Below, piece after piece: positions 52,888-61,700 of a stretch of DNA of 64,000 nt. The stretch lies in contig NZ_MCNV01000001.1 of assembly GCF_001718195.1 (NCBI RefSeq), positions 372,001 through 436,000 of the forward strand. Direction: 5' to 3'. A model generated the notes under the pieces. That model was not told where the DNA came from. It was given only the letters and a program-made list of their open reading frames with translations, and ran no database searches. Numbering within the stretch: the stretch's first letter is position 1; each line of letters opens with the position of its first letter. The position numbers and the translations under genes are program-made. The DNA is from Paraburkholderia nodosa (GTDB lineage: Bacteria; Pseudomonadota; Gammaproteobacteria; Burkholderiales; Burkholderiaceae).

Positions 52888-53256
52888 ATGTCCTTGCCCA
52901 TCGTGATCGCCGATGACTCGCTGTTAGCCCGCAAGGTGCTCACGAAGGCGCTGCCCGAGGACTGGGACGTGGCGATTTCGTACGCGTCGAACGGACACGA
53001 AGCGCTTGCCCATTACCGCGCCGGTCGTGCGGCTGTGATGTTCCTCGACCTCACGATGCCCGACCTGACGGGCTTCCAGGTCCTCGAAGCGTTGCAGCAC
53101 GAAGACCTGAACACGTTCGTGATCGTCGTTTCCGCGGACGTCCAGCCTCGTGCCCGCGAGCGCGTGCAGGCACTCGGCGCGGCGGCGTTCGTCGCAAAGC
53201 CGGTAACCCAGGAGGCGCTGCTGCCCATCCTGAAGGAGTACGGGTTGTATGCCTGA
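52888..53256 (+). CDS. CheY-like single-domain response regulator
   Basis: Receiver domain alone, 122 residues. The acidic pocket is D9/D10, the phospho-acceptor D54 (MFLDLTMPD), the switch Ser82 and Lys104 (AFVAKPV). There is no output domain, so it acts by protein contact, as CheY does. Its stop overlaps the next gene, a CheC-like phosphatase, by eight bases. The nearby CheC suggests that this regulator is the protein that is dephosphorylated. Confidence 0.9.
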   Translation: MSLPIVIADDSLLARKVLTKALPEDWDVAISYASNGHEALAHYRAGRAAVMFLDLTMPDLTGFQVLEALQHEDLNTFVIVVSADVQPRARERVQALGAAAFVAKPVTQEALLPILKEYGLYA

Positions 53257-53872
53257 TCGAGTGTTCACGGAACTCCAGCGCGACGCGCTGCAGGAGATCG
53301 CCAATCTCGGCATGGGGCAGGCCGCGACGCGTCTGTCGGCGCTGCTCAACGCCTTCATCGAGTTGTCGGTGCCGCGCGTGCGCGTGGTCGCCGTCTCCGA
53401 GGCCGCGGCGGCGCTACGCGAGATGACCGGTATCGACGGCCCGGTTGCGGCCGTGCGCCAGGGCTTTCGCTCGGAAATCAAGGGCGAGGCGCTGGTGATC
53501 TGCCGAAGCGGCGAGATCGCCGAACTTGGCAGCCTGGTCGGCGGACCTTACGCGACGATCGGCGACGATGCCCTCACCGAGGAAGAGCTGATGTTCGACG
53601 TCGCCAACGCGCTCACGGGCGCGTGCGTGTCGTCGATGCTCGACCAGCTCGGGCGCATGCCAGTGTTTTCGCAGCCGGGCCTGCTCGGTGAGGCGATCAT
53701 GCTCGACGAGGTGTTCCAGCCGGGCCTGCTCGCCTGGGACGTCGCGCTACTCGTCGAAGTCAATTTCGCGCTGGAAGACCAGCGCTTTCGCGCCCACCTC
53801 GTCATGCTGATGGCCGAGGAGTCGATCCATGTCGTGAGCCGGGCCATCGACGCGTTGTTACATAGCCTATGA
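53249..53872 (+). CDS. CheC-like phosphatase
   Basis: 207-residue protein of the CheC family, which removes phosphate from CheY-type regulators. Two copies of the D-x3-E-x2-N-x22-P pattern are seen: D12-E16-N19-P42 (complete) and a second in LMFDVANALTG where the Glu is Asp, followed 22 residues later by Pro. Two active sites is the CheC arrangement. It overlaps the CheY-like gene (eight bases) and the diguanylate cyclase gene (four bases), so the three are tightly coupled. Confidence 0.88.
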   Translation: MPDRVFTELQRDALQEIANLGMGQAATRLSALLNAFIELSVPRVRVVAVSEAAAALREMTGIDGPVAAVRQGFRSEIKGEALVICRSGEIAELGSLVGGPYATIGDDALTEEELMFDVANALTGACVSSMLDQLGRMPVFSQPGLLGEAIMLDEVFQPGLLAWDVALLVEVNFALEDQRFRAHLVMLMAEESIHVVSRAIDALLHSL

Positions 53873-54813
53873 ACGAGCCAGCCGGGTTGCCAACACTAGC
53901 GGACCTCGTTGTCGAACGGGTGGGCTTCGGCATATTCGTGGTCGATCGCGACATGAACGTGCTGAGCTGGAACCGCTTCATGCAGGATCACAGCGGCGTG
54001 ACCGCCGAGGACGTGATCGGCCGCTCGATCTTCGAACGCTTCCCGGACCTGCCGCGCGCGTGGCTCACGCGCAAGGTGGAAAGCGTGTTCCAGCTGGGCA
54101 GCTTTGCGTTCAGCTCGTGGGAGCAGCGCCCGTATCTGTTCCAGTTCGACCATGACCGGCCGATCACGGGCGGTGTGGACTACATGCAGCAAGACTGCAC
54201 CTTCATGCCGCTCATGCGCGGGCGCGACGTAGTAGCCGTGTGCGTGACCATCTCCGATGTCACCCACGTGAGCGTCATGCAGCGCGAGCGCGAGGACGCC
54301 GTGGCGAAGCTGCGCGAATACGCCGACCGCGACGGTCTCACCGGCATCGCGAACCGGCGCTTTTTCGAAACGCGCCTCGCCGACGAATTCCTGCGCTGGC
54401 AGCGTTACGGCGGCGAGCTGTCGATGCTGCTGTTCGACCTCGACCACTTCAAGCGCATCAACGACGAATTCGGCCATGTGGCCGGCGACACGGTGCTGCG
54501 CTCGATGGCGCAGCGCGTGTCGGGCGTGGTGCGCAAGCAGGATGTGTTCGGCCGCTTCGGCGGCGAGGAATTCGCGCTGCTCCTGCCGTGCACGCCGCTC
54601 GACGACGCGCTCTACGTCGCGGAGAAGATCCGCCGCACGATCGCCGACGAGCCGATCGAGGTGCAAGGCGTGATCGTGCCCGTGACGGCCAGCGTCGGCG
54701 CCGCGACGGCGCGCACGGGTGCGCCCGACTACGAAGGCATGATCAACGAGGCGGACGCCGCCCTCTACACGGCGAAGCGCCAGGGGCGCAACCGCTCGGT
54801 CGCGCTCGCCTGA
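53869..54813 (+). CDS. PAS-GGDEF diguanylate cyclase
   Basis: Makes cyclic di-GMP from two GTP. The 314-residue protein has a PAS domain (about 15-130; FGIFVVDRDMNVLSWNRFMQ), a short coiled linker and a full GGDEF domain (about 145-310). The active motif GGEEF is at about 230 and the inhibitory I-site RKQD is five residues before it, so product feedback is expected. It is the last gene of the CheY-CheC operon. Under a FliA promoter it would link motility output to cyclic di-GMP, with the PAS domain sensing an unknown signal. Confidence 0.93.
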   Translation: MNEPAGLPTLADLVVERVGFGIFVVDRDMNVLSWNRFMQDHSGVTAEDVIGRSIFERFPDLPRAWLTRKVESVFQLGSFAFSSWEQRPYLFQFDHDRPITGGVDYMQQDCTFMPLMRGRDVVAVCVTISDVTHVSVMQREREDAVAKLREYADRDGLTGIANRRFFETRLADEFLRWQRYGGELSMLLFDLDHFKRINDEFGHVAGDTVLRSMAQRVSGVVRKQDVFGRFGGEEFALLLPCTPLDDALYVAEKIRRTIADEPIEVQGVIVPVTASVGAATARTGAPDYEGMINEADAALYTAKRQGRNRSVALA

Positions 54814-55093
54814 TCCGAGTCGGGCGCAAACGGCTCCCGCCTCAATCCGGCTCATCGCCCCATGCTCCGGGGCTGCGCGGCCATGCCTCCACTGCGGTCC
54901 CCAGGCGCTGACGGCCCTGCGCGGGTTGCCCAAAGGTTGATATACTTTTGCCCGTTTCCGGCCTTGCACGCCTCCCGGCAAGCAATTTAAGGGTCGGGTG
55001 CCTCGCGCGTGTCCGCGCGCGCGGGCGACCCGCGGCAATGCGGGCCCGAATAGAGTCGAACGCCCGGTGAGGGCGCCCCCAGCGGAGATCGTC

Positions 55094-55945
55094 TTGGCTG
55101 TTTCCAATCTCGTCGTCGACGATACACAACAAACCGACGCTGCCGCCGCTTCGTCGGGCAGCTCGTTTTATCTGGCGATGCGGATCCTGCCCCCTGCGCA
55201 GCGCGACGCCATGTATCAGGTCTACGCCTTCTGCCGCGCTGTCGACGACATCGCCGACAGCGACCTGCCCCGCGCCGAGCGCGCGGCGGGGCTCGACCAA
55301 TGGCGCGCCGACATCGACGCGTGCTATGCGGGCACGCCGCGCGCCTCGCTCGCGGCGCTCACGCGCCATATCCATACGTTCGGGCTGCAGCGCGCAGATT
55401 TTCACGCGATGATCGACGGCATGGCCATGGACGCCGCCGAGGACATCTGCGCCCCCGACGAGGACACGCTCGACCTGTATTGCGACCGCGTGGCGAGCGC
55501 CGCAGGCCGGCTGTCGGTGAGAATTTTCGGGATGCAGGAGGAGCCGGGCCGCTTGCTGTCGCACCATCTGGGGCGCGCGCTGCAGCTCACCAACATTCTG
55601 CGCGACATCGACGAAGACGCGGACATCAACCGCTGCTATCTGCCGCGCGAACTGCTCGCGCGCGAAGGGATCGCGGCGGGCAATCCGCACACGATCGCCG
55701 CCGACCCGTCGCTGCCGCGTGTGTGCGAGACGCTCGTGCAGCGCGCCCGCGCGCACTTCGCGCAGGCCGACGCGATCATGGACGCCGCGCCGCGCGCGCA
55801 GGTGAAAGCGCCGCGCATCATGTCGGGCGTCTACCGCGTGCTGCTCGAGCGCACCGTGGATCGCGGCTTCGACCTGCCGCGCACGAAAGTCAGCAAGCCG
55901 CGCGCACGGCTCATGTGGATCGTCGCGCGTTACGCGCTGTTCTGA
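55094..55945 (+). CDS. hpnD: Presqualene diphosphate synthase
   Basis: Joins two farnesyl diphosphates to presqualene diphosphate, first step of hopanoid-type squalene synthesis. The 283-residue protein has the two Asp-rich sites (DDIAD near 50 and DIDEDADIN near 175), the YQVYAFCRAVDD start and the SVRIFG motif. A TTG start at 55094 is chosen because GGAG stands six bases before it; longer frames lack one. It heads the four-gene operon hpnD-hpnE-shc-hpnG with overlapping stops and starts. hpnC, usually next to hpnD, is not in the window. Confidence 0.92.
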   Translation: MAVSNLVVDDTQQTDAAAASSGSSFYLAMRILPPAQRDAMYQVYAFCRAVDDIADSDLPRAERAAGLDQWRADIDACYAGTPRASLAALTRHIHTFGLQRADFHAMIDGMAMDAAEDICAPDEDTLDLYCDRVASAAGRLSVRIFGMQEEPGRLLSHHLGRALQLTNILRDIDEDADINRCYLPRELLAREGIAAGNPHTIAADPSLPRVCETLVQRARAHFAQADAIMDAAPRAQVKAPRIMSGVYRVLLERTVDRGFDLPRTKVSKPRARLMWIVARYALF

Positions 55946-57213
55946 TGCCTCGGCTAGTCCACGTCATCGGCGCTGGGCTTGCGGGCCTCGCGACGGCCGT
56001 GCGGCTTCAGCGGCGCGGCGTGCAGGTGGCGCTCTACGAGGCCGCCAGCCAGGCAGGTGGACGCTGCCGCTCGTACTACGACCGCACGCTTTCGGCGACG
56101 CTCGACACGGGCAATCATCTGGTGCTGGCGGGACATGCGCGCACGCTGGAGTACGTGCGCACGATCGGCGCCGGCGACGCGCTCTCCGGCCCCACCGAGC
56201 CGGGCTTCGCGTTCATGGATATCGCCGCGGGCTCGCGCTGGACGGTGCGCTTCTCGCGTTCGCGCATGCCGTTCTGGATCGGCGACTCGCGCTCGCGAGT
56301 ACCGGGTACGCGCGCCGCGGACTATCTGGGGCTGCTGCCGCTTCTGTTCGCCAAGCCGGGCCGCACGATGGCGCAGACCATGCGCTGCGAAGGCGTGCTG
56401 TGGGACCGGCTGCTGCACCCGTTCTTTCTCACGGCGCTCAATGTCGAGCCGCGCGTGGGCAGCGCGGAGCTGGCGGGCGCGATGCTGCGCGAGTCGCTCG
56501 CGGCGGGTGGCGAGTCGTTCCGGCCACTGGCGGCGCGCGGGGGCCTTTCCAGCGCATTCGTCGATCCGGCCTTGCGCATGCTTCAGCACGGCGGCGCGGC
56601 GATCCGCCTCGACTCGCCGCTCAGGGAGATTGAGTACGACGACGCGGCGGGCCGCGTCTCCGCACTCGATTTTCCAGACGGGCGCATCACGCTCGCAGCC
56701 GACGAGGCGGTGGTGCTGGCCGTGCCCGGCGCGGCCGCCGCGGCGCTCGTGCCGGCGCTGCAGGCGCCGCAGCGCCACAATGCGATCGTCACCGTGCACT
56801 ACGCGGTGCCGGCGCCGCCGGGCCTCGTGACGCCGATGGCGCTCGTCAACGGCACGGCCCACTGGCTGTGCACGGCCGAGGGGCGCCTGTCGGCGACGAT
56901 CCACGACGCGCACGGCGTGCTCGACCTCGACCCCGAGGAGATCGCGCGCCGCGTGTGGACCGACGTGGCCGAGGCGGCCTCGCTGCCGCTCGAGCCGATG
57001 CCTGCCTGGCGCGTGTGCGCCGACGCGCGCGCGACCTTCGCCGCGGTGCCCGACGAGGAATGGCGCCGGCCCGCGACGCGCACGCGCTGGAACAATCTGA
57101 TGCTTGCAGGCGACTGGACGGCTACCGGTCTGCCCGCGACGATCGAAGGAGCGATCCGCTCGGGCCGCAAGGCCGCCGAGCTGCTCCTGACCGAAAATTT
57201 GGAACGTAGATGA
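55945..57213 (+). CDS. hpnE: Hydroxysqualene dehydroxylase
   Basis: FAD-dependent enzyme that turns hydroxysqualene into squalene. The 422-residue protein begins with the dinucleotide-binding VIGAGLAGLATAVRL, followed by the amine-oxidase-like fold and a C-terminal FAD-contacting LMLAGDWTATGLPATIEGAI. The start ATG overlaps the hpnD stop by one base (TGATG), indicating coupling. Its stop overlaps the shc start by four bases. Confidence 0.92.
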   Translation: MPRLVHVIGAGLAGLATAVRLQRRGVQVALYEAASQAGGRCRSYYDRTLSATLDTGNHLVLAGHARTLEYVRTIGAGDALSGPTEPGFAFMDIAAGSRWTVRFSRSRMPFWIGDSRSRVPGTRAADYLGLLPLLFAKPGRTMAQTMRCEGVLWDRLLHPFFLTALNVEPRVGSAELAGAMLRESLAAGGESFRPLAARGGLSSAFVDPALRMLQHGGAAIRLDSPLREIEYDDAAGRVSALDFPDGRITLAADEAVVLAVPGAAAAALVPALQAPQRHNAIVTVHYAVPAPPGLVTPMALVNGTAHWLCTAEGRLSATIHDAHGVLDLDPEEIARRVWTDVAEAASLPLEPMPAWRVCADARATFAAVPDEEWRRPATRTRWNNLMLAGDWTATGLPATIEGAIRSGRKAAELLLTENLERR

Positions 57214-59228
57214 ACGATTTATCCCAGGACACGCTCGGCGTCGCCACGCCGGGCGTGGCGATGCCCACTCCCACGTTTGCCGAAGAGACGGCCGCACCGC
57301 TCGCCATGCTCGACGCCGCCGTCGTGCGCGCGACCGATGCGATCCTCGCCGACCAGCGCGCCGATGGCCATTGGGTCTACGAACTCGAAGCGGACGCCAC
57401 GATCCCGGCCGAATACGTGCTGCTCGTGCATTACCTGGGCGAAACCGCGAACCTCGAACTCGAACAGAAGATCGCGCGCTACTTGCGCCGCATCCAGCTG
57501 CCGGACGGCGGCTGGCCGCTCTTCACCGACGGCGCGATGGACGTGAGCGCAAGCGTGAAGGCTTACTTCGCACTCAAGATGATCGGCGACGCCGAAGACG
57601 CCGAACACATGGTGCGGGCGCGCGAGGCGATTCTCGCGGCGGGCGGCGCGGAGCAGGTCAACGTGTTCACGCGCATCCTGCTCGCGCTGTTTGGCGTGGT
57701 GACGTGGTACGCAGTCCCGATGATGCCCGTCGAGATCACGTTGCTGCCGCAGTGGTTCCCGTTCCATCTGTCGAAGGTGTCGTACTGGGCGCGCACGGTG
57801 ATCGTGCCGCTGCTCGTGCTGGGCGCGAAGCGTCCGGTGGCGCGCAACCCGCGTGGCGTGCGCATCGACGAGCTGTTCCGCGGCGCGCCGGTGAGCGTAG
57901 GCCTGAACGCCCGCTCCCCGCATCAGAGCAAGGGCTGGTTCGGTTTCTTCCGCGCCGTGGACGGCGTGCTGCGCGTGACCGATCCGCTCTTTCCGACCTA
58001 CCTGCGCCAGCGCGCGATCGACGCCGCGGTGGCGTTCGTCGACGAGCGCCTGAACGGCGAGGACGGTCTGGGCGCGATCTTCCCGGCCATGGCCAACGCC
58101 GTGATGATGTACGACGTGCTGGGCTATCCCGCCGATCATCCGCACCGCGCGATCGCACGCCAGTCGCTCGAAAAGCTGGTGACGGTCCACACGGAGGAAG
58201 CGTACGTCCAGCCCTGCCTGTCCCCGGTGTGGGATACGTCGCTGGCGGCGCACGCCCTGCTGGAGACCGGCGACGCGCGCGCCGCGGATGCCGCGCGCCG
58301 CGGTCTCGAATGGCTGCGTCCGCTGCAGATTCTCGACGTGCGCGGCGACTGGATCTCGCGCCGCGAGGCCGTGCGTCCGGGCGGCTGGGCGTTCCAGTAC
58401 GCGAACCCGCACTACCCCGATGTCGACGACACGGCCGTGGTCGTGGCCGCGATGGACCGCGTGGACAAGCTCGACAACACGAATGCCTACGACGCCCCGA
58501 TCGCCCGCGCGCGCGAATGGGTGGTCGGCATGCAAAGCAGCAACGGCGGCTGGGGCGCGTTCGAGCCGGAGAACACGCAGTACTACCTGAACAACATCCC
58601 GTTCTCGGACCACGGCGCACTGCTCGATCCGCCGACCGCCGACGTCTCGGGCCGCTGCCTCTCGATGCTCGCGCAGCTCGGCGAGCTGCCGGCCGCGAGC
58701 GAGCACGCGCGCCGCGCGTACAACTATCTGCTCGAAGAGCAGGAAGCCGATGGCAGCTGGTACGGTCGCTGGGGCATGAACTACATCTACGGCACGTGGA
58801 CGGCGCTGTGCGCGCTCAACGCGGCCGGTCTCAGTCACGACGACCCGCGCATGAAGCGCGCGGTGCAATGGCTCGTGCAGATCCAGAACGACGACGGCGG
58901 CTGGGGCGAAGACGGCACGAGCTACAAGCTCGAATACCGCGGCTATGAGCGCGCCACTAGCACGGCTTCGCAAACGGCCTGGGCGCTGCTCGGCCTGATG
59001 GCGGCGGGCGCGGTCGATCATCCGGCGGTGGCACGCGGCATCGAGTTTCTGCAGACAACGCAGCAGGAACATGGCCTCTGGGACGAAACGCGCTTCACGG
59101 CCACGGGCTTTCCGCGCGTGTTCTATCTGCGCTACCACGGCTATCGCAAGTTCTTCCCGTTGTGGGCGCTCGCGCGCTACCGCAACCTCAAGCGCGCGGG
59201 CATGACGCGCGTCACGGTCGGTCTGTGA
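57210..59228 (+). CDS. shc: Squalene-hopene cyclase
   Basis: Cyclises squalene to the pentacyclic hopene (hpnF). The full-length 672-residue protein has the catalytic DVDD motif (about 404-407) in YPDVDDTAVV, repeated QW motifs (such as DGGWPLFTDG, NGGWGAFEPEN, DGSWYGRWGMNYIYGT, DGGWGEDGTSY) and a hydrophobic insertion that contacts the membrane. The product is monotopic in the inner membrane. It overlaps hpnE by four bases, and the following hpnG starts at an overlapping GTGA. Confidence 0.96.
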   Translation: MNDLSQDTLGVATPGVAMPTPTFAEETAAPLAMLDAAVVRATDAILADQRADGHWVYELEADATIPAEYVLLVHYLGETANLELEQKIARYLRRIQLPDGGWPLFTDGAMDVSASVKAYFALKMIGDAEDAEHMVRAREAILAAGGAEQVNVFTRILLALFGVVTWYAVPMMPVEITLLPQWFPFHLSKVSYWARTVIVPLLVLGAKRPVARNPRGVRIDELFRGAPVSVGLNARSPHQSKGWFGFFRAVDGVLRVTDPLFPTYLRQRAIDAAVAFVDERLNGEDGLGAIFPAMANAVMMYDVLGYPADHPHRAIARQSLEKLVTVHTEEAYVQPCLSPVWDTSLAAHALLETGDARAADAARRGLEWLRPLQILDVRGDWISRREAVRPGGWAFQYANPHYPDVDDTAVVVAAMDRVDKLDNTNAYDAPIARAREWVVGMQSSNGGWGAFEPENTQYYLNNIPFSDHGALLDPPTADVSGRCLSMLAQLGELPAASEHARRAYNYLLEEQEADGSWYGRWGMNYIYGTWTALCALNAAGLSHDDPRMKRAVQWLVQIQNDDGGWGEDGTSYKLEYRGYERATSTASQTAWALLGLMAAGAVDHPAVARGIEFLQTTQQEHGLWDETRFTATGFPRVFYLRYHGYRKFFPLWALARYRNLKRAGMTRVTVGL

Positions 59229-59947
59229 GCGCGGCGGCCGGGATCAAGGCGCGCGCCCTGCCCGTGATCGCAGTAACGGGCATGGCCTTCGAGGCGAGCA
59301 TTGCCGCGGGCAAAGGCCAGGATGGCGTACGCGCCGTCTATGCCGCGCGCGCCGATCTGCTGCAGAGCGCGCTTGCGGCGGCGCTCGAGGACGGCGCGGC
59401 GGGCATCGTCAGCTTCGGCACGGCGGGCGGACTTGCACCCGATCTCGAGCCTGGCACGCTGGTGATCGCGCAAGCGATCGAAGGGCCGTTCGGGCGCGTC
59501 GCGACCGACGCCGCCTGGAGCGCACGCATGGCCGACGCGCTGACGGCCTCGCCGCTCGCCGCGAAAACCCGGCGCGGCGTGGAGGCAGCCGTTGCCGCGC
59601 CGCTCACCGGTGCGGCGGACAAGGCCGCGCTGTTCAGCGCGTGCGGAGCGCTCGCCGTCGATATGGAATCGCACCTGGCCGCCGCCGCCGCGGCCGCGCA
59701 TGGCGTGCCGTTCGCAGTGTGCCGCGCGATCGTCGATCCGGCGTGGCGCAGCCTGCCGAAAGCGGCCATGGCCGGCTTGCGCGATGACGGCACGACGGCG
59801 GTGCTCCCGGTCCTGCGCGAACTGGCGCGCGACCCGGCCCAACTGGGCGGCCTGCTGCGCGTGGCGGCGGACGCGAAAGCGGCACGCCAGTCGCTGAGCG
59901 CCGCGCGGCAGGTGTTGACGGCCACCGGCGCTTTTTTCCCGAAATGA
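59225..59947 (+). CDS. hpnG: Hopanoid nucleoside phosphorylase HpnG
   Basis: Removes adenine from adenosylhopane to give ribosylhopane, part of extended-hopanoid synthesis. 240 residues from the GTG at 59225, which overlaps the shc stop by four bases. It has the phosphorylase fold: VIAVTGMAFEASIA at the start, SFGTAGGLAPDLEPGTLVIA in pieces and VDMESHLAAAAAAAHGVPFA. HpnH, which makes adenosylhopane, is not in the window. Confidence 0.88.
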   Translation: MSAAAGIKARALPVIAVTGMAFEASIAAGKGQDGVRAVYAARADLLQSALAAALEDGAAGIVSFGTAGGLAPDLEPGTLVIAQAIEGPFGRVATDAAWSARMADALTASPLAAKTRRGVEAAVAAPLTGAADKAALFSACGALAVDMESHLAAAAAAAHGVPFAVCRAIVDPAWRSLPKAAMAGLRDDGTTAVLPVLRELARDPAQLGGLLRVAADAKAARQSLSAARQVLTATGAFFPK

Positions 59948-59968
59948 CCCTGCCGGGTTATTGAAATG

Positions 59969-60014
59969 CTAGGGTAAACCCCTATCTCTGGTAACATCTC
60001 GGTGTTAACCCTAG
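59969..60014. promoter_or_regulatory. Inverted repeat before thioesterase gene
   Basis: CTAGGGTAAAC (59969-59979) and GTTAACCCTAG (60004-60014) match at 10 of 11 positions in inverse order, 24 bases apart. It lies 50 bp before the thioesterase ATG and probably marks its promoter or an operator. Confidence 0.5.
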
Positions 60015-60064
60015 GTTCGTTCCGGCGAGCTGGGGACAAATCACATATCGGGGAGTGGCCAGCC

Positions 60065-60550
60065 ATGAATTTTCATACTCGCAAGTGGGTCAAGCCTGAA
60101 GACCTGAATCCGAACGGCACGCTGTTCGGCGGCAGCCTGCTGCGCTGGATCGACGAAGAAGCGGCGATCTACGCGATCTGCCAGCTCGACAATCAACGCG
60201 TGGTGACCAAGTTCATGTCGGAGATCAACTTCGTGAGCTCGGCGCGTCAGGGCGACATCATCGAGCTCGGCATCACGGCCACGGATTTCGGCCGGACGTC
60301 GATCACGCTGCGCGCCGAAGTGCGCAACAAGATCACGCGCAAGAGCATCCTGACGATCGAAAAGATGGTGTTCGTGAACCTCGGCGCCGACGGCGTGCCG
60401 GCCCCGCACGGCCGCGAGCGTATCCGTTACGCCGACGAAGCCTACGAGCGCTATCGCCAGACCGTGCAGACGACGGCGGATGCCACGGCGCTGGCGGCGG
60501 CGAACGAGGCCGAACGCCAGGCCGAGAGCGAGGACGCTTCGGTGCATTGA
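60065..60550 (+). CDS. Acyl-CoA thioesterase, YciA-like hotdog fold
   Basis: Hydrolyses acyl-CoA. The 161-residue protein starts MNFHTRKWVKPEDLNPNGTL and has the hotdog motif GGSLLRWIDEEAAIYA with the catalytic Asp, then VVTKFMSEINFVSSARQGDI. The C-terminal 40 residues are an acidic Ala-rich tail not needed for the fold. The upstream ATG at 60002 would place the start inside the inverted repeat, so the one at 60065 is taken. A strong terminator follows at 60574. Confidence 0.88.
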   Translation: MNFHTRKWVKPEDLNPNGTLFGGSLLRWIDEEAAIYAICQLDNQRVVTKFMSEINFVSSARQGDIIELGITATDFGRTSITLRAEVRNKITRKSILTIEKMVFVNLGADGVPAPHGRERIRYADEAYERYRQTVQTTADATALAAANEAERQAESEDASVH

Positions 60551-60573
60551 GCGGTGCTCGCGACACGATAAAA

Positions 60574-60608
60574 AACCCGGCAACCTCGAAAGGTTGCCGG
60601 GTTTTTTG
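60574..60608. terminator. Strong bidirectional terminator
   Basis: Perfect 13-bp stem AACCCGGCAACCT/AGGTTGCCGGGTT with loop CGAA, an A run before and a T run after. It serves the thioesterase gene and the convergent mlaA-like gene. Confidence 0.93.
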
Positions 60609-60653
60609 CATTGATACGCCGCCCGCCCGCAAACGGGGGGCCCTTTGTTGCGT

Positions 60654-61700
60654 TCAGGGCGCCGATGCGGGCTTCACAGGCGCTGCCGTCGCACCCGAAG
60701 CCGCGACAGGCGCCGATGCGCCCGCCGGTGCGGAAGCGGCCGCCGCGGCTACACCCGCCGTGCCGGCCGCCGCAGCAGCACCCGGACCCGCGCCAGCCGC
60801 GGCCGCACCCGTCGTAGCAGCCCCGGTAGCGCCCGTCGCGCTCCCCTCGCCAGGATCCTCGTAATTCGGCAGACCATTGTTCGAAGCGCCGGGGGCCGCC
60901 GTGCCACCTGCACCGCCCGACTCGCCCGGGTCTTCGTAATGGGGTGCCCCGTTCTCGTTCGGTGCGGCCTCGCCGCCCGGCTCGCCGTAATCGGGCAGCG
61001 GCGCATTGTTGCCCCGCGAGCCGCGGATCAGCGATTCGCGCTGCTGGCGGTAGGCGTCGCGCACGAACGAATACGGGTCGAGTGCCGCCTGCTTGAGCAG
61101 GTCGGTTGCGCCGAGCAGGTCCGCACGCGCGCTGATGAACTGCGCGAGATACATCGGGTTGCGCACCGCCGGCTCGAAGTAGTTGATGACGTTGAACTTC
61201 ACGTCCACGGCCATGCCGATGCCGTCGCGCACCGAACTGGGCCCGAACAGCGGCAGCACGAGATACGGGCCGGCCGGCATGCCGTAGTGGCCCATCGTGA
61301 GGCCGAAGTCCTGATGGTGCTTGGGCAGCCCCGCCAAAGTCGCGAAGTCGATCAGGCCGCCCAGACCGAAGGTCGTGTTCATCGCGATGCGCATCAGATC
61401 CTGGACGGCGTCGGTGATCTTCAGCTGCAGCACGTTGTTTGCGAAGTTGTCGACGTCCCCGATGTTCGAGAAGAAGTTCGTGATCGCCTGACGCAGCGGC
61501 TGCGGCGTCACCTTCTGGTAGCCCTTGGCAACCGGCTGCGCGACGTAGGTATCGAGTTTGTCGTTGAACGTGAAAATTGCGCGATTCGCGGGCTCGAACG
61601 GATCGCCCGGTTTGCGGTCGGGGCCCGTGGCGCAACCCGACGTCACGAGGAGCGCCAGGCTCGCCGCCGCCATGGTGAGCGCGGCTTGATTCTTCTTCAT
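60654..61700 (-). CDS. mlaA: MlaA/VacJ-family lipoprotein with repetitive tail
   Basis: Outer-membrane lipoprotein that removes phospholipids from the outer leaflet in the Mla system. 348 residues from the ATG at 61700; lipobox LVTSGC (about 18-23). The MlaA domain is at about 28-225 ([18 protein letters not shown], in pieces, and [24 protein letters not shown]). The tail after 235 is Gly/Ala/Pro-rich with three copies of a YEDPGE-like unit ([24 protein letters not shown]) and then Ala-rich low complexity. It overlaps the hpnN stop by four bases, so the lipid exporter and this lipoprotein are co-expressed. Confidence 0.9.
   Translation of the reverse strand: MKKNQAALTMAAASLALLVTSGCATGPDRKPGDPFEPANRAIFTFNDKLDTYVAQPVAKGYQKVTPQPLRQAITNFFSNIGDVDNFANNVLQLKITDAVQDLMRIAMNTTFGLGGLIDFATLAGLPKHHQDFGLTMGHYGMPAGPYLVLPLFGPSSVRDGIGMAVDVKFNVINYFEPAVRNPMYLAQFISARADLLGATDLLKQAALDPYSFVRDAYRQQRESLIRGSRGNNAPLPDYGEPGGEAAPNENGAPHYEDPGESGGAGGTAAPGASNNGLPNYEDPGEGSATGATGAATTGAAAAGAGPGAAAAAGTAGVAAAAASAPAGASAPVAASGATAAPVKPASAP

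Noticed and set aside
55516..55533. A 17-of-18-style iteron match (GGTGAG-N6-CGGGAT) inside hpnD
   Set aside because: It falls exactly on the conserved SVRIFG coding motif of squalene/presqualene synthases, so coding constraint explains it. All other distal copies are intergenic.
57219..59138. A 639-residue minus-strand ORF
   Set aside because: It is the shadow of the squalene-hopene cyclase gene on the other strand.
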